From: Hondaea fermentalgiana
Lineage: Eukaryota > Sar > Bigyra > Thraustochytrida > Thraustochytriidae
Reading direction: 5' to 3'
Assembly (NCBI GenBank): GCA_014084085.1
Contig: NPFB01000020.1
Location: 173,466 to 237,465, forward strand
DNA length: 64,000 nt
Below the pieces are notes generated by a model. That model worked only from the letters and a program-made list of their open reading frames with translations, was not told the DNA's origin and searched no databases. Numbering within the stretch: the stretch's first letter is position 1; every line of letters begins with the position of its first letter. The translations under genes and the position numbers were made by a program. This document shows, piece by piece, positions 28,734 to 39,335 of the stretch.

Positions 28734-31700
28734 ATGGTCGAAGCGCGGGCCGCGGAGACCCAGGCCCGCGTCGGAGAAGCCTCGATTGGCCTGCCTCACG
28801 ACGACGCAGCTGGCAGTGCTGCTGCTGCACCAAGAGCTGGGAAACTCGTTGATCTTCGGAATGCAAAGCGCGTTGCGCGATGGACAACTCGACAACGGCG
28901 AGCTTGGGCGCGTAGACGCGAGGAGCCCGCGGAGTTTTTGTATTTCTTCACAGTCACGGGGCGCGCGAAAACGGGAGATCTTGATCATGAAGAAGCCGTG
29001 CAGCTGCGTAATGCGCTGCAGCCATTTGTGGCCAACGACTGGGCCTTGGACCAGGGGGTCTGGGGACTCATCTCCGTCACATTGCCAGGCGCGTTACGTA
29101 CCGGACGTCAATGCAGAGACTGTTACCTTCGCCGACGCGCATTCTTTAAAGCTGTCACGTCAAATGCGCCGGGGCCCTCTTCTCGCCAATCGTGGATCGA
29201 CGATAACTTGTGGCGGGCAAAGGCTGCTCTAGACACGGCACAAGCTCGTGCCAATGATCGCAAACTAGCACGAAACCTCGCGCTTTTGAAAAAGAAGCGA
29301 GATCAGTCACGAAATCCTGCTCACACTACTCTGGCTTTACCTGAATGTGTCGTTATCCCTCAGGACCAGGCACCACGTCTTTCACTTTACCGGGCAAACA
29401 AAGAGAATAGCAGCGATGGCAGCAATGACGAAGAAAACGACGACGAAGAAGACGACGAAGAAGACGACGAAGAAGACGACGACGATGACAACGATGATGA
29501 AGAAGGAGAAGAAGAAGAAGAAGAGGAAGAGGAAGAAGGAGAAGGCCATCATTTCACAAACGGAAGTTCAACCGCAAGTGGAAGTGGCAAAACAAAACCA
29601 CGATCTCCGACGCGAACAGCTCGTCGCCTCGACTTGCAAGTCTCGGATTCCGAAGACGAAGCATATCTTGGCGCCTTTGAAGACGACCTTGAGGCCGGAA
29701 ACTCCAAAGACTACGATGACGACAAAAACGACGATGATTACGTCGAACCCGGAGGAGAGAAAGCCCCTGCAAAAGACAAAAGAGATATTTACAACAACAA
29801 CAACGACAACGAAGACGACGAAGAGGAAGAGGACGACAACCAAGGCGAGATAACACTTGCAGATCTTATTGCGCGACGAAAAAACGAAAGGAAAAGTAAG
29901 ACGGCGGCCAAGAAGCGGCGTAAACGTAGACTTGTGCGACCTCGGCACGCATCTGATGCTGCTTCCGACAGCAGTGACAGCTCGGTTCACTTGCAACGCA
30001 TGAACTTTTCCAAGGCTCGTACACGCATCATTGTCAGCAGTTCTGATGAAGAACAATATGAAGAGGATTTCGACCATCGCGGTGCGGGGTTCCCGCAAAG
30101 TCCGCCGTCGCCCCGAGCTCCCTCCTTTGCTAGTAACAGTGCAAGTGAGGCTGAAGAAGAAGAGGAAGAAGGAGAAGAAGGAGGAGTAAGGGACGAAGAT
30201 ATGGACCTTGACTGCGATTTCCTTCGAGGATGGGACGATGAGGAGCTTGCTGCACGTCCGCACTCCATGTCAGAAGAAATGTACCACAAACTCATGTCTC
30301 TTGGAAAGAAAAAAGCCCTCCGTCAAGTCTCCAAGATCCAGTCGCGCCTCGACCGCGAACTTGCCGACCTCGAGAAGCGTCTTCGAGGAAGTCTCGGCAC
30401 GCAACAGCTCAAAGAACTCCACGGCCACTTGCGACGCCGTCTGCAAGGAGACCTTCTCGACGTCACACGCGTACTTTTGAAGCGACTGGAAAGTCTTCGC
30501 ATCTCTGAACTTCATCTCTTGCCCGTCGACGCGGCTTATCGTAACCAGGACGAGCGCGTCTCTGCGCTCGAGAAGCGGCTTCGGAGACTTTTGGAATCCA
30601 CCTTTGAAGAGTCGAGCAGCGGAGAAGATGGAGACCACAGCCGCAGTAATGGCGAAAGCGATGACAATGACAATGATGACGATGGCGATGAAAGTGATGT
30701 TAGCGTCATCAACGTTGACATGGCTGAACCTTTCCTCCAAAATGTAGACGAGACGACGACGCAGACTGCCAACGCGAGATCCGCGCCATCCGATGCATTC
30801 GCCGAAATCTATGTTTCCGCTACGGACGACCCGCCAAAATCTTTCTCTGTTGAGACAGAAAACACGAACAGCGCAAATCGCAGTAGCGGAATGCAGCGAT
30901 TTGCGACCTCGTCAGCTGTTCTAAGAGGACCCCACAAACGAGCGCGCAAAGCTTCAGAACGTGGTGCCTCGCGTCTTCCAAAGCGAAGGAAGAAACCAAG
31001 CCTTTCATCACCGCGCAACGACCAGCGTCTTCAACGGTGGTTTGCACCGAAACAAAACCGGGCATCGAGCAGAGTGGGAAAACAAAAACAAGGACGTGAT
31101 CTTGTAAAGAGCTCGTCCAAGAAACAATATAGTGCCGTTGAGACGGTTCGACGACTGATGTACCCGTCTCCGCCCTCAAGTCCTTCGTCCCCTCTTCTTC
31201 CTCGCCGTCACCATCATCAAGAACAAGAAGAACAACAAGATGAAGAACAACAGCAACGACAACATCAGGCTGTAGGACTCACCCGCAGACCCAACAACCC
31301 CTCGCAAGAGCTATCATCTCGGTCGACAAATCTTTCCCGAAGACCGCTTCCTCTCTCAGCTGTAACACAACGAGCTGCAGCAGAGAGACCTGTAGAAGAG
31401 ATCCAAACAGAGCAGAACGCAATTGCGTCCGTGCGGCGCATCTTTGAACCCGCGGCAGAAGGAGCACCTGATGGGCTGCTACCCACGCGCCGGCGCCCAA
31501 TACCGCTGGAGACCTTTTTGGACGACAAATCGGTCTCAATACCGGCCTCTCCGTCGCCATCGGCAACAGACCTGCAGTCCCTCTCGCAGTCTCAACTTCA
31601 ACCACATCGTCCCCGCTCGCGATTTCCCGTTCGAACCCTCGAAGAAGGCGCGCGACATCTTCTCGCTGCACGCCATGACGCCGACAAGGCGCCTGCTTGG

Positions 31701-34649
31701 CTTCGCATTGACGATGCCGAGCCTAGGGACGTCACTCATGCAATTCAGGCGCTTGTTTGTGTGCGCGCACCACGACATAGTCGGAACGAAGAGGACATCA
31801 AGCGCTATATATGTCGGGCTCACGGCGGATTGCTCCGACTGCGAAGCAGACCTCTCCAGGCATCAGCCTGGATACGTGCGGGTCTATGTCTCGCCGCAGC
31901 GAGACCTTGGGCTGCCAGCACTGCGTGTATGTTAGAGCACGTTGTTCTGCGCTTGGCTTCTTATTCGAAGACAGAGCACAAGATCACCGCACAGATCCTC
32001 GCAAGCGACATAATAACACTCTTTGTACGCAAGCGGGGCATGCTCACCTCTTCTGAGCGAAGTCTGCTTGCTCGCGTTGGCAGCGTCCTTGGCGAAGATG
32101 AATACTGGTCAACCCTCCGACTAATGCTCCCATCGAGCTTGTTGCAAAGCGACCAGGCGTTGCTTGCTCCAACAGACCGCGTGGGTCTTCTTCTTCGCGC
32201 AACAGCGACTTCCGATCTAAGCGGGGTTCCGATTCCCTCAAGCTTTAAAGTCGCAATTACTGAACAATTGAGGCAACGTCGGCCGGACAATCATCGGCTC
32301 CGTCCCGCCGAAGCTCACGAATACACAGAGTTTGCTTGGGATTGGTTGCTGACAGCAGCGGGTGCACAGTCTGGACAAGCCACGGTTGAATCTCGAGGCG
32401 CTCATTCTCTTCAAGACACGCAAACAAACCGCACTTCAGGTGAGGTTGCAACAGCGGATTTGTCCTCATCTGGTGTCTGGATCCTTGTCAACGATCTTTT
32501 GAAACTCTCGCCCATGGCACCTGGGCCCAAAACACAAGAATTTGTGGCAAAGTGGAAGGATGTTCTTGATTCGCTTCCATGCGTTTCGGACATGTGCGAC
32601 CTTCTCATTGGTCGCATTACTTTGCTGGCCACCGCCACTGGAAGCAGACTTCCTGAGGATATGCTCAACAGATTGTTTCCCAGTCTTCAAGAAATTGCAG
32701 AGCACGAAGACAGCGCAGCGCACAATAAATTCTTCAAGCCTGGTCCTGGAATTCCCCTTTTTGGACCCAACGCTCGTGCTGACGACGTGGACGAGCACAA
32801 TTACAGGCAAGAATCTCAGGACAAAGAAGAGGATGAAGACGAAGACGGAGGAGATGGAGAAGGAGAAGATGATCTGCTCGAGACTCCCTTTTCGGATCTT
32901 GTGCGCATGCAACTCGAAATGTACAAGGCTGATGCAACAAAGCACACACGTCACATTCTCGGCCTCCTCCAGAGCTTCCCTCAAGTCACGCAGCCGCGAA
33001 TGGGGCCACGTCGCTTGCGAAACTATGCTGCGGTGCTTGTCGCAATTTCTCATTCGTGCGAAAGTGAACAGATTATGGACAAGCTGTTTGGACAGCTTCA
33101 AGGTCTGAAACGTCCTTCGGACTGTTCCCGACGCGAAATCTGTCTCCTCTTGGAAGCCACCTCTGCGATCGTCGAGCGAGGCCGCACTCTAGTAGAAAAG
33201 GGCAAGGGGGTGGCGCCATGCAAACAGGCGCGGCGCTTTCTCGAAGATCTCGCGAGCACTTGCATATCAAACCAAAATTTGCACGGCTTGGGCGAAATTT
33301 GCATCCAGCGCATGGCGGCCTTGCCACAGGAACCGCTCACAGAGGCTGCAGAGTCCATGAATCGCATTTTCCGAATGGTTCTCTACTCCGGAAACATTCA
33401 GCCAAAACTCTTTGTCGCCATCTTGCGGCTGGGCAAGGCGGTTCTTGCGGCAGCAGCGAAACCCTTGGAGTCATTTACGTTTGTGCAAGACCACGCTCCG
33501 TTTCCTTCGCCGCTTTCGGACGAAAAGCCAGAGCAGCAAGGCGCATCACTCTCAGAAAGCGCGCCTGCCACAGCCTCAATTGAGGACATGTTTGAATTCG
33601 TGATGCAGAAAGAGGAGGCTTTTATCGCACAAGGTCAGGCACGACGCACACGTAATGACCTCGTGCGCTCGCTCGCGCAAGAGTACACTCAATTTCGACA
33701 GCGCATGCACACGAATCTTGCCGTCACGCGGGGCTTAACAGCCCTTGCGACCGCAAGTGCGCCGCACCTAAAGATGCTCCTTGCTGCAGCCAAAGCAAGG
33801 CCGCGAGCGCTGCTGTGTTACATCATCGGTAGCTTTGCAGGCCTTTCCGTGCGATATAGCAAATCTTCAGCGAGTGCGAGGCAAGCTCTCGATGCCATTC
33901 TCCGAACACAGTCGATTGATGCGAGAACCGTGACCGCTCTCATGGATAGCATGCACCGCTTTGGATGCCTCGATGCCTTCGTGCTCGAATCTTATGCAGA
34001 TGTTTTCGTACGTGTCTGGCTGACAGCCGTCGCGGACAAGCGCGAGTGCGATATTCACCTCTTTGCGCAACGCCTCGCTGCCTTTGGCATGTTGCTGGTG
34101 CAAATGAAGCCACAGAATTTAGCAATTTGCGTGGCTGCCGCCTTGCAGGGTAAACGAAGCGCTTACATGGAACAGGCCGCCGCAGGTATACGCGCATGGT
34201 GGGCACAACAGACCTCGAACCGCGACGCTGCACGCCGACAGATCAATGATTTCCTGCTCCAGATTGTGCGTGACACGGAACCCTCGCCTCACGCGTCTGC
34301 AAAATTTGCGGGTTTTCTTGACGTTTTGGGCCCTGCCGATGTATTCCGCCTTCCGAGTGTTGCGCCCTCGCAAAATGCGCTGGACCAGATGATTCGCAAG
34401 CACATTCGTATCGTCGGCGATCTGGAGCTCGCTGTTGCATGCATTCACCAAGCCAGCAACAATGATCGTGTCGATCTCTTGCGCCATCTCGTTGTTCGTT
34501 TTGCGCTGCTCTGGCAGAGCGACAAGGAGTACGAGGCTCTCCGTGACATCCGTCGAGCGAGGCGAGAGATTGAGACGCTTGCTGCGCAGAATGAGGCCGT
34601 TGCCGCCATGCACGATCGCCTCGTCATTCTCGACGCGCAAACATTGTGA
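28734..34649 (+). CDS. large acidic protein with Myb/SANT-like module
   Basis: A 1971-residue protein, no family recognised over its full length. Residues about 80-140 resemble a Myb/SANT DNA-binding repeat (DHEEAVQLRNAL, WGLISVTLPG, RTGRQCRDCYL). Residues about 225-275 and further short tracts up to about 490 are long runs of Asp and Glu, mixed with basic nuclear-localisation-like patches (KKRRKRRL, KRRKK). A charged helical region at about 510-620 may be a coiled coil. The C-terminal third from about residue 985 is helical and leucine-rich, without simple repeats. This pattern suggests a chromatin, DNA-repair or replication factor in the nucleus, but that is inference. The ATG at 28734 is the first in frame after the divergent tRNA. 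No frameshift or intron is visible. Confidence 0.8.
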   Translation: MVEARAAETQARVGEASIGLPHDDAAGSAAAAPRAGKLVDLRNAKRVARWTTRQRRAWARRREEPAEFLYFFTVTGRAKTGDLDHEEAVQLRNALQPFVANDWALDQGVWGLISVTLPGALRTGRQCRDCYLRRRAFFKAVTSNAPGPSSRQSWIDDNLWRAKAALDTAQARANDRKLARNLALLKKKRDQSRNPAHTTLALPECVVIPQDQAPRLSLYRANKENSSDGSNDEENDDEEDDEEDDEEDDDDDNDDEEGEEEEEEEEEEGEGHHFTNGSSTASGSGKTKPRSPTRTARRLDLQVSDSEDEAYLGAFEDDLEAGNSKDYDDDKNDDDYVEPGGEKAPAKDKRDIYNNNNDNEDDEEEEDDNQGEITLADLIARRKNERKSKTAAKKRRKRRLVRPRHASDAASDSSDSSVHLQRMNFSKARTRIIVSSSDEEQYEEDFDHRGAGFPQSPPSPRAPSFASNSASEAEEEEEEGEEGGVRDEDMDLDCDFLRGWDDEELAARPHSMSEEMYHKLMSLGKKKALRQVSKIQSRLDRELADLEKRLRGSLGTQQLKELHGHLRRRLQGDLLDVTRVLLKRLESLRISELHLLPVDAAYRNQDERVSALEKRLRRLLESTFEESSSGEDGDHSRSNGESDDNDNDDDGDESDVSVINVDMAEPFLQNVDETTTQTANARSAPSDAFAEIYVSATDDPPKSFSVETENTNSANRSSGMQRFATSSAVLRGPHKRARKASERGASRLPKRRKKPSLSSPRNDQRLQRWFAPKQNRASSRVGKQKQGRDLVKSSSKKQYSAVETVRRLMYPSPPSSPSSPLLPRRHHHQEQEEQQDEEQQQRQHQAVGLTRRPNNPSQELSSRSTNLSRRPLPLSAVTQRAAAERPVEEIQTEQNAIASVRRIFEPAAEGAPDGLLPTRRRPIPLETFLDDKSVSIPASPSPSATDLQSLSQSQLQPHRPRSRFPVRTLEEGARHLLAARHDADKAPAWLRIDDAEPRDVTHAIQALVCVRAPRHSRNEEDIKRYICRAHGGLLRLRSRPLQASAWIRAGLCLAAARPWAASTACMLEHVVLRLASYSKTEHKITAQILASDIITLFVRKRGMLTSSERSLLARVGSVLGEDEYWSTLRLMLPSSLLQSDQALLAPTDRVGLLLRATATSDLSGVPIPSSFKVAITEQLRQRRPDNHRLRPAEAHEYTEFAWDWLLTAAGAQSGQATVESRGAHSLQDTQTNRTSGEVATADLSSSGVWILVNDLLKLSPMAPGPKTQEFVAKWKDVLDSLPCVSDMCDLLIGRITLLATATGSRLPEDMLNRLFPSLQEIAEHEDSAAHNKFFKPGPGIPLFGPNARADDVDEHNYRQESQDKEEDEDEDGGDGEGEDDLLETPFSDLVRMQLEMYKADATKHTRHILGLLQSFPQVTQPRMGPRRLRNYAAVLVAISHSCESEQIMDKLFGQLQGLKRPSDCSRREICLLLEATSAIVERGRTLVEKGKGVAPCKQARRFLEDLASTCISNQNLHGLGEICIQRMAALPQEPLTEAAESMNRIFRMVLYSGNIQPKLFVAILRLGKAVLAAAAKPLESFTFVQDHAPFPSPLSDEKPEQQGASLSESAPATASIEDMFEFVMQKEEAFIAQGQARRTRNDLVRSLAQEYTQFRQRMHTNLAVTRGLTALATASAPHLKMLLAAAKARPRALLCYIIGSFAGLSVRYSKSSASARQALDAILRTQSIDARTVTALMDSMHRFGCLDAFVLESYADVFVRVWLTAVADKRECDIHLFAQRLAAFGMLLVQMKPQNLAICVAAALQGKRSAYMEQAAAGIRAWWAQQTSNRDAARRQINDFLLQIVRDTEPSPHASAKFAGFLDVLGPADVFRLPSVAPSQNALDQMIRKHIRIVGDLELAVACIHQASNNDRVDLLRHLVVRFALLWQSDKEYEALRDIRRARREIETLAAQNEAVAAMHDRLVILDAQTL

Positions 34650-34936
34650 TAACCAACAAAGACTAGCTCGTTCCTCTCTCTGCTGTTGATTTTTGAGAAA
34701 GGTGACTGTGCATTACGATGTTCATTGTTCCGTGTTTTATTCCGCGAGTCGTCATCGTGTCTTGCTGGTTGGTGAGCCTGGCGGCGGCGGGTGCCAGTCT
34801 GACCCGGCATTCACATCAAGTGGTGGTAGGCCCTACTACTACCGTCATCACATGCTAGTTTTGGCTTCTCTGTACTCTGGTTGACCAATGACATTCGACC
34901 TTGGCTTGTAGACGACGAGCTGTGTGCGTGTGCGCT
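34650..34936. promoter_or_regulatory. probable promoter/leader of the ADCK fusion gene
   Basis: A 287-base spacer between two plus-strand genes, with AT-rich and GGTGG-rich parts. It must hold the 3' end of the Myb/SANT-like gene and the start of the next transcript; no defined element was recognised. Confidence 0.3.
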
Positions 34937-37900
34937 ATGAGCGAGCGAACAAATGTCGTTCATGCGCGCAATCCCGGAATGGCGGCGGCCACCATGGACC
35001 AGCGGCGCGCGCAGCTCGCGTCCTTCTTCGCGCATCTGGACGAGGAGCTGGCCGGCAGCAGCGGGCTGCCGGAGACCGTCGTGGACCTCGTCGTCACTGG
35101 CGCACATGGCGGTAGCTGGCGCGTAGAGACCAAGAATGGCCGAGGGAGTGCGCGGCTCCTCACGCAAGCCGAGGCCGCGGGGGCGCCGAAGCCCGCGTGC
35201 CGCGTGGAAACGGACCTACGCACGCTCGACAAGCTGGCGAATGGGGAGATGCGGCCGGCCATGGCCCTCCTTCGAGGCAAGGTCAGCTACTCGGGTTCAT
35301 ATGGGGTACTACGTGAGCTCCAAGGCCCCTTTCGACGCGCGGCTGAAAAGGTCATGGCCGAGCTCGGGCCCGATAGCGTCCCAATCGCGACCTTTGTGCT
35401 CGACAAGAATAACCCAGCGTGGGAAAGCGATGCCGAACGCTGCAAGCTTTGTCTTGCGCGCTTCACTTTTTGGACACGGCAACACCATTGCCGACGTTGT
35501 GGCGCTGCCGTTTGTGGGAATTGCTCATCGCACCAGATCAAGGGCTACAGGGCGTGCTCCGCTTGCTGGCAGCAGCAGCTCGAGCTGCAACGCCAGCAGC
35601 GTAAAGACGGGCAGGCCTCGCAGCTCGCCACAGAAACGCCGAGTCAATTCCGCGCGACAACGCCAGCGTCCCAACGTGATGATGAGGTAGCAGCCAACAT
35701 TCTGCCCTATCAACGCCTCATTGAGCACATTCGTGGTCTGCAGGCACGTTCGATTGCCGCTGCTGTCGAAACTTCATCCATGGCTATTCGTCCGCTGCTT
35801 TTGCGCATTCGCAAGCTCGAAGGCGCCGTCGAGCTGCATGCCAAGGCGAGCTTGCCGGCCCTCGCGACCCGTTTGGCCACTTTTCTCTTGCCTAAGCTTC
35901 TGCTCACGGGAGCCTTGGCGCTGGCCTGGGCTTATCCAAACAACCTGTTTTCGCTGGGATTCATGGCCTATTGCTGGAATCGGCCCTTGCTTCTCGGGCT
36001 CTCCTGGCTACCTTTCCGCCCGGAACCGCTGCAAGTGCTGTCAACTCTTTTCTCGACTCGGCCCATTGCGGCAACGATCGTGCTGACTGGTGTCACGGTG
36101 CTAAACTGTGTTCGCTTCTTCTTTGGCCGTTTGCTGCGCATCTACTCGACCGCCTTTGTGGTTATCTTCAGCTACTACACAACTTACCTCGTTGCGGTAA
36201 GAGCCATGGGCATGGGGACAACAGCTAGCACACGGATTTTCCAAAGTTTGGATTTGATCATGGCCCCTTTTGCATGCAACGAAATTTTGGCACTGCGCAG
36301 CGTCTTTGTCAAGTTCGGACAGTACATCGGCAGCCGAGCCGACATCATTCCTCCACGCTGGGCGACAGTACTCGCTAAACTTCAGGACGACTTGCCTGCC
36401 GACCGCTTTAAATACGTGGAACGCTGCATCGAGCAAGAGTTCGGACACAAGATTGAAAAGCTGTTTGAGTCCTTCGAGCCCGAGCCAATGGCCAGCGCAA
36501 GCATCGCTCAGGTTCATCGTGCTGTCTTGCGCCCCAATGTTATCCCCACTATATCAACGCCGCTTGAGGTAGCTGTCAAGGTGCAACATGAAGGTATTGA
36601 GGCCATTATGCTCTCGGACGTTGTAGCTTTTCGGCGCATCATCCGTCTCATTGCCTGGCTGAACCCGCGTTTCGCCATTGCCAAGACGCTTCTTCGCGCA
36701 TGGGAGACGGAAATGGTCAAGGAGCTCGACTTTAACGTGGAGTCGTCTAACCTCGCGACGGTCCGCCGCAATCTGCGCCAGGTCGGCCTCATCGCAGACG
36801 CCGATGATGACTATTTGGACGCTGCCTGCCGAGGAAGTCATGTCCTCGTACCACGACCTGTGCGCGGGCTCGTGGGGCGACGCGCCTTTTGTATGACCTT
36901 TATACAAGGTTTTAAAATCACAGACCTCGAGCAGCTTGCTCTCTTTGGCGTCGATCGCGCAGCGCTCGTTAGACGGGTCGTGCAATCGTATGGGTGCATG
37001 ATTTTTGTCGACGGCTTCACCAGCGCGGACCCGCATCCCGGCAACCTCATGGTCTCGGTTTCGGATGATGGCATGGCGCGGCCCGTTCTTCTCGACTTTG
37101 GCATGGTCGTCACTCTCGAAGACCCGACTCGGGTAGGATATTGCCGCCTCGTCAACAGCATTGCAAACATTAGTGTGTCGGGTCTCGCAGAGGCGATCGC
37201 TAGCATTGGTTACAAGAACTCGCAATCGGACGTTCATCCTGAGCGTGATCTCGAGTTTTTCGCTCACCTTCTTCGCGACACGGGTGACCGCAAGTCGCAG
37301 CGGCAGTCGCAGGCCCAGTTCCGCAAGCGTCGTAAAGCGCAGCGGGCAGCAGACCTTGAGCGCGATCCTGCCAAGGAGGGTCGCTACTTTTCGGGCTTCC
37401 CCGACTCTCTCATCTTTCTCTTTCGTGTATTGGGTCTCATTCGTGGACTCTGCACGACTCTTGACGCCCCCATTAGTTATGTCGATATCCTTGGCGATTA
37501 CGCCAAGCTTGGTCTAATGCACTACAAGATGCAAGAGGCCGCAGACGCCGCCACGCAGAGGAGCAGTCCTCAAGCTTTGCCACCAGCTGTGCAGACCCCG
37601 CGCTCACCGCAATTCCTCCAGGGGAAAGTGGCGCAACTTCTTTCCCGCGCCCAGTCTGACGCTTCGCATGAGCTCGCGCTTCCTGAGAGTCACGGTTTCG
37701 CCGCCGACACCTTTCTTGGGGCGCAAGTTTGTGTCATGATGGGAGAAAAGGTTGTGGTGGACACCTTTGCTGGCGTCCAAGATGAGCTGAGTCCTGTGCG
37801 AGTAAGCTCGAGCACAGTGTTTCCGCTCATGGATCTCACTCGCGTGGTACTCGTTGTAGACATTTTGGATCTCATTGACAAGGGCACGCTTGACCCTAAA

Positions 37901-39166
37901 GATCCTATTTGCAAGCACTGGTCTGACTTTGCGGACAAGTCGGTGACCATCGAAGATCTTCTTAGCTATGCGAGCAATATTCGTGACATTGTTCCCGCGA
38001 CAACATCGGTCAACAGCTTGCGGGATTATTCTTCGCTCAAGGCGAAGCTGCAAGACACTTCCGCGATGCGTTCACGACGAGATGTGGATCGCAGCAAGGC
38101 GCACTACACCATTTTCACGAGTGGATACATCATGGCTGGTCTTCTCGAAGCTGTAAAGGAGAACTCAATTGACGCGATCTACGCGCAGAGGGTTGCTCAG
38201 TCGTCTTTCGAGGAAGTGCATCTTTGTGCTTCGTCAATGGCTTCAAGTGGGCGTTGCGCCGAGCTTTCGAATGGATTTGCGGGGTTTGTCCGCTCAATGG
38301 CCATGGGCGGCGGCACCGCCGCCGCTGCCTCTTTCAGCGCTGAAAGACCCGAACGCAAGGCAGAAAGCGGTCGCAAAGACTTGCCAAGCGAAGCTTCTTC
38401 GCTCACGCGGACCCAAAAGACGACGTGGTCGGCCAAAAATGCAGCTTCCCGTCCTGAGGAAGTCAATGTCGAACGCAGCAGCTCGCAAGAGGGTGCATTT
38501 AAGGGTTTCACGACCCGGAAAACTGAAATTCAGATGGGCAAAGAAACAGATGGCGAAAAGAATAACGCCGCCCTTAATCTTCCTGCTGCGTCGCTCGACA
38601 GTGGCAGCGAACATGATGATGACGATGCCGAGCAAAAAGAAGACGTCAATGTTGATGCCGAGATTGATGCGGACGACGAAGAGGACACAGAGAGTCCTCT
38701 GCCGCCCGGTGTGAAGTTACCCAACGGCGCCTTGCTGGATCCATGCTGTGTAAACGCTTCGGCGCTTCGCGAGAGTTCTGTGCCAAGCTTCGGCGCTTTT
38801 GGAACGGCGCGAGGACTTGCCAGTGTTGCAGCAAGTTTTTTTCACAAGCCAGCCTCGGGCAAGCTTGTGAATCGACTTTCTCACGGTCCTCTTCGTACGG
38901 AGACCAGTCCACTCTATGGTGAAATGGCGTGGAGTCTTGGACTTCAAGTCTTTATCATGCCAGATACTGGCATCCGCATGCTCGTTCATCATGCGTTTGG
39001 AGGCTCCATGCTAGTGCTGGTGCCAGAGCTCAAGGTCTGCGTCTCCGTTCTGGTGAATTGTTTGACATTGGACCGCACTGTGACCCGAGATATTTTAGTC
39101 CTCGTCTGCAAAGAGCTTAACATCACGGTAGGGGGTGTTGATCAGCTCTTTGGAGGCATGTTCTAG
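34937..39166 (+). CDS. SCP2-FYVE-ABC1/ADCK kinase-like-beta-lactamase-like fusion protein
   Basis: 1409 residues from the first in-frame ATG; a second ATG at 34994 lies in a strong GCCACCATGG context and may be the true start. Modules in order: an SCP2-like lipid-binding region (about 45-140); a FYVE zinc finger (162-211) with WESD, RQHHCRRCG and four Cys pairs, expected to bind PI3P; two hydrophobic stretches (about 312-362 and 376-427); an ABC1/ADCK kinase-like domain with KFGQ (459-462), ASASIAQVHRA, VAVK548, DPHPGN (698-703) and LLDFG (D720); and a beta-lactamase/PBP-like region from about 930 split by an acidic insert. In that last domain the SxxK position reads D966-L-T-R969, so it is probably inactive. 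ADCK proteins act in ubiquinone and lipid metabolism in mitochondria and plastids; the FYVE domain would instead suggest endosomal membranes. Domains are firm, function is open. Confidence 0.88.
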   Translation: MSERTNVVHARNPGMAAATMDQRRAQLASFFAHLDEELAGSSGLPETVVDLVVTGAHGGSWRVETKNGRGSARLLTQAEAAGAPKPACRVETDLRTLDKLANGEMRPAMALLRGKVSYSGSYGVLRELQGPFRRAAEKVMAELGPDSVPIATFVLDKNNPAWESDAERCKLCLARFTFWTRQHHCRRCGAAVCGNCSSHQIKGYRACSACWQQQLELQRQQRKDGQASQLATETPSQFRATTPASQRDDEVAANILPYQRLIEHIRGLQARSIAAAVETSSMAIRPLLLRIRKLEGAVELHAKASLPALATRLATFLLPKLLLTGALALAWAYPNNLFSLGFMAYCWNRPLLLGLSWLPFRPEPLQVLSTLFSTRPIAATIVLTGVTVLNCVRFFFGRLLRIYSTAFVVIFSYYTTYLVAVRAMGMGTTASTRIFQSLDLIMAPFACNEILALRSVFVKFGQYIGSRADIIPPRWATVLAKLQDDLPADRFKYVERCIEQEFGHKIEKLFESFEPEPMASASIAQVHRAVLRPNVIPTISTPLEVAVKVQHEGIEAIMLSDVVAFRRIIRLIAWLNPRFAIAKTLLRAWETEMVKELDFNVESSNLATVRRNLRQVGLIADADDDYLDAACRGSHVLVPRPVRGLVGRRAFCMTFIQGFKITDLEQLALFGVDRAALVRRVVQSYGCMIFVDGFTSADPHPGNLMVSVSDDGMARPVLLDFGMVVTLEDPTRVGYCRLVNSIANISVSGLAEAIASIGYKNSQSDVHPERDLEFFAHLLRDTGDRKSQRQSQAQFRKRRKAQRAADLERDPAKEGRYFSGFPDSLIFLFRVLGLIRGLCTTLDAPISYVDILGDYAKLGLMHYKMQEAADAATQRSSPQALPPAVQTPRSPQFLQGKVAQLLSRAQSDASHELALPESHGFAADTFLGAQVCVMMGEKVVVDTFAGVQDELSPVRVSSSTVFPLMDLTRVVLVVDILDLIDKGTLDPKDPICKHWSDFADKSVTIEDLLSYASNIRDIVPATTSVNSLRDYSSLKAKLQDTSAMRSRRDVDRSKAHYTIFTSGYIMAGLLEAVKENSIDAIYAQRVAQSSFEEVHLCASSMASSGRCAELSNGFAGFVRSMAMGGGTAAAASFSAERPERKAESGRKDLPSEASSLTRTQKTTWSAKNAASRPEEVNVERSSSQEGAFKGFTTRKTEIQMGKETDGEKNNAALNLPAASLDSGSEHDDDDAEQKEDVNVDAEIDADDEEDTESPLPPGVKLPNGALLDPCCVNASALRESSVPSFGAFGTARGLASVAASFFHKPASGKLVNRLSHGPLRTETSPLYGEMAWSLGLQVFIMPDTGIRMLVHHAFGGSMLVLVPELKVCVSVLVNCLTLDRTVTRDILVLVCKELNITVGGVDQLFGGMF

Positions 39167-39335
39167 ATTCAGCAACGAGTTCTTGTATGATCGTACTTTG
39201 GCCTTAAGCTAGCTAGCCAAGCCCCTAGTAAAAATTTTCCTCTTCCTGGCTTGGTGATCACTTTTATTTGCCTTATTTCCCCTAAACTTTTATTTCTAGA
39301 AATGGGCCTCCTTGTTGGTTCCTCCTGTTGGTTTT
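39167..39335. terminator. convergent 3' ends of the ADCK fusion and GCC/LRR genes
   Basis: Only 169 bases lie between two convergent stop codons. The spacer is AT-rich with T runs, consistent with both 3' ends and poly(A) sites lying here. No specific signal is identified. Confidence 0.35.
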
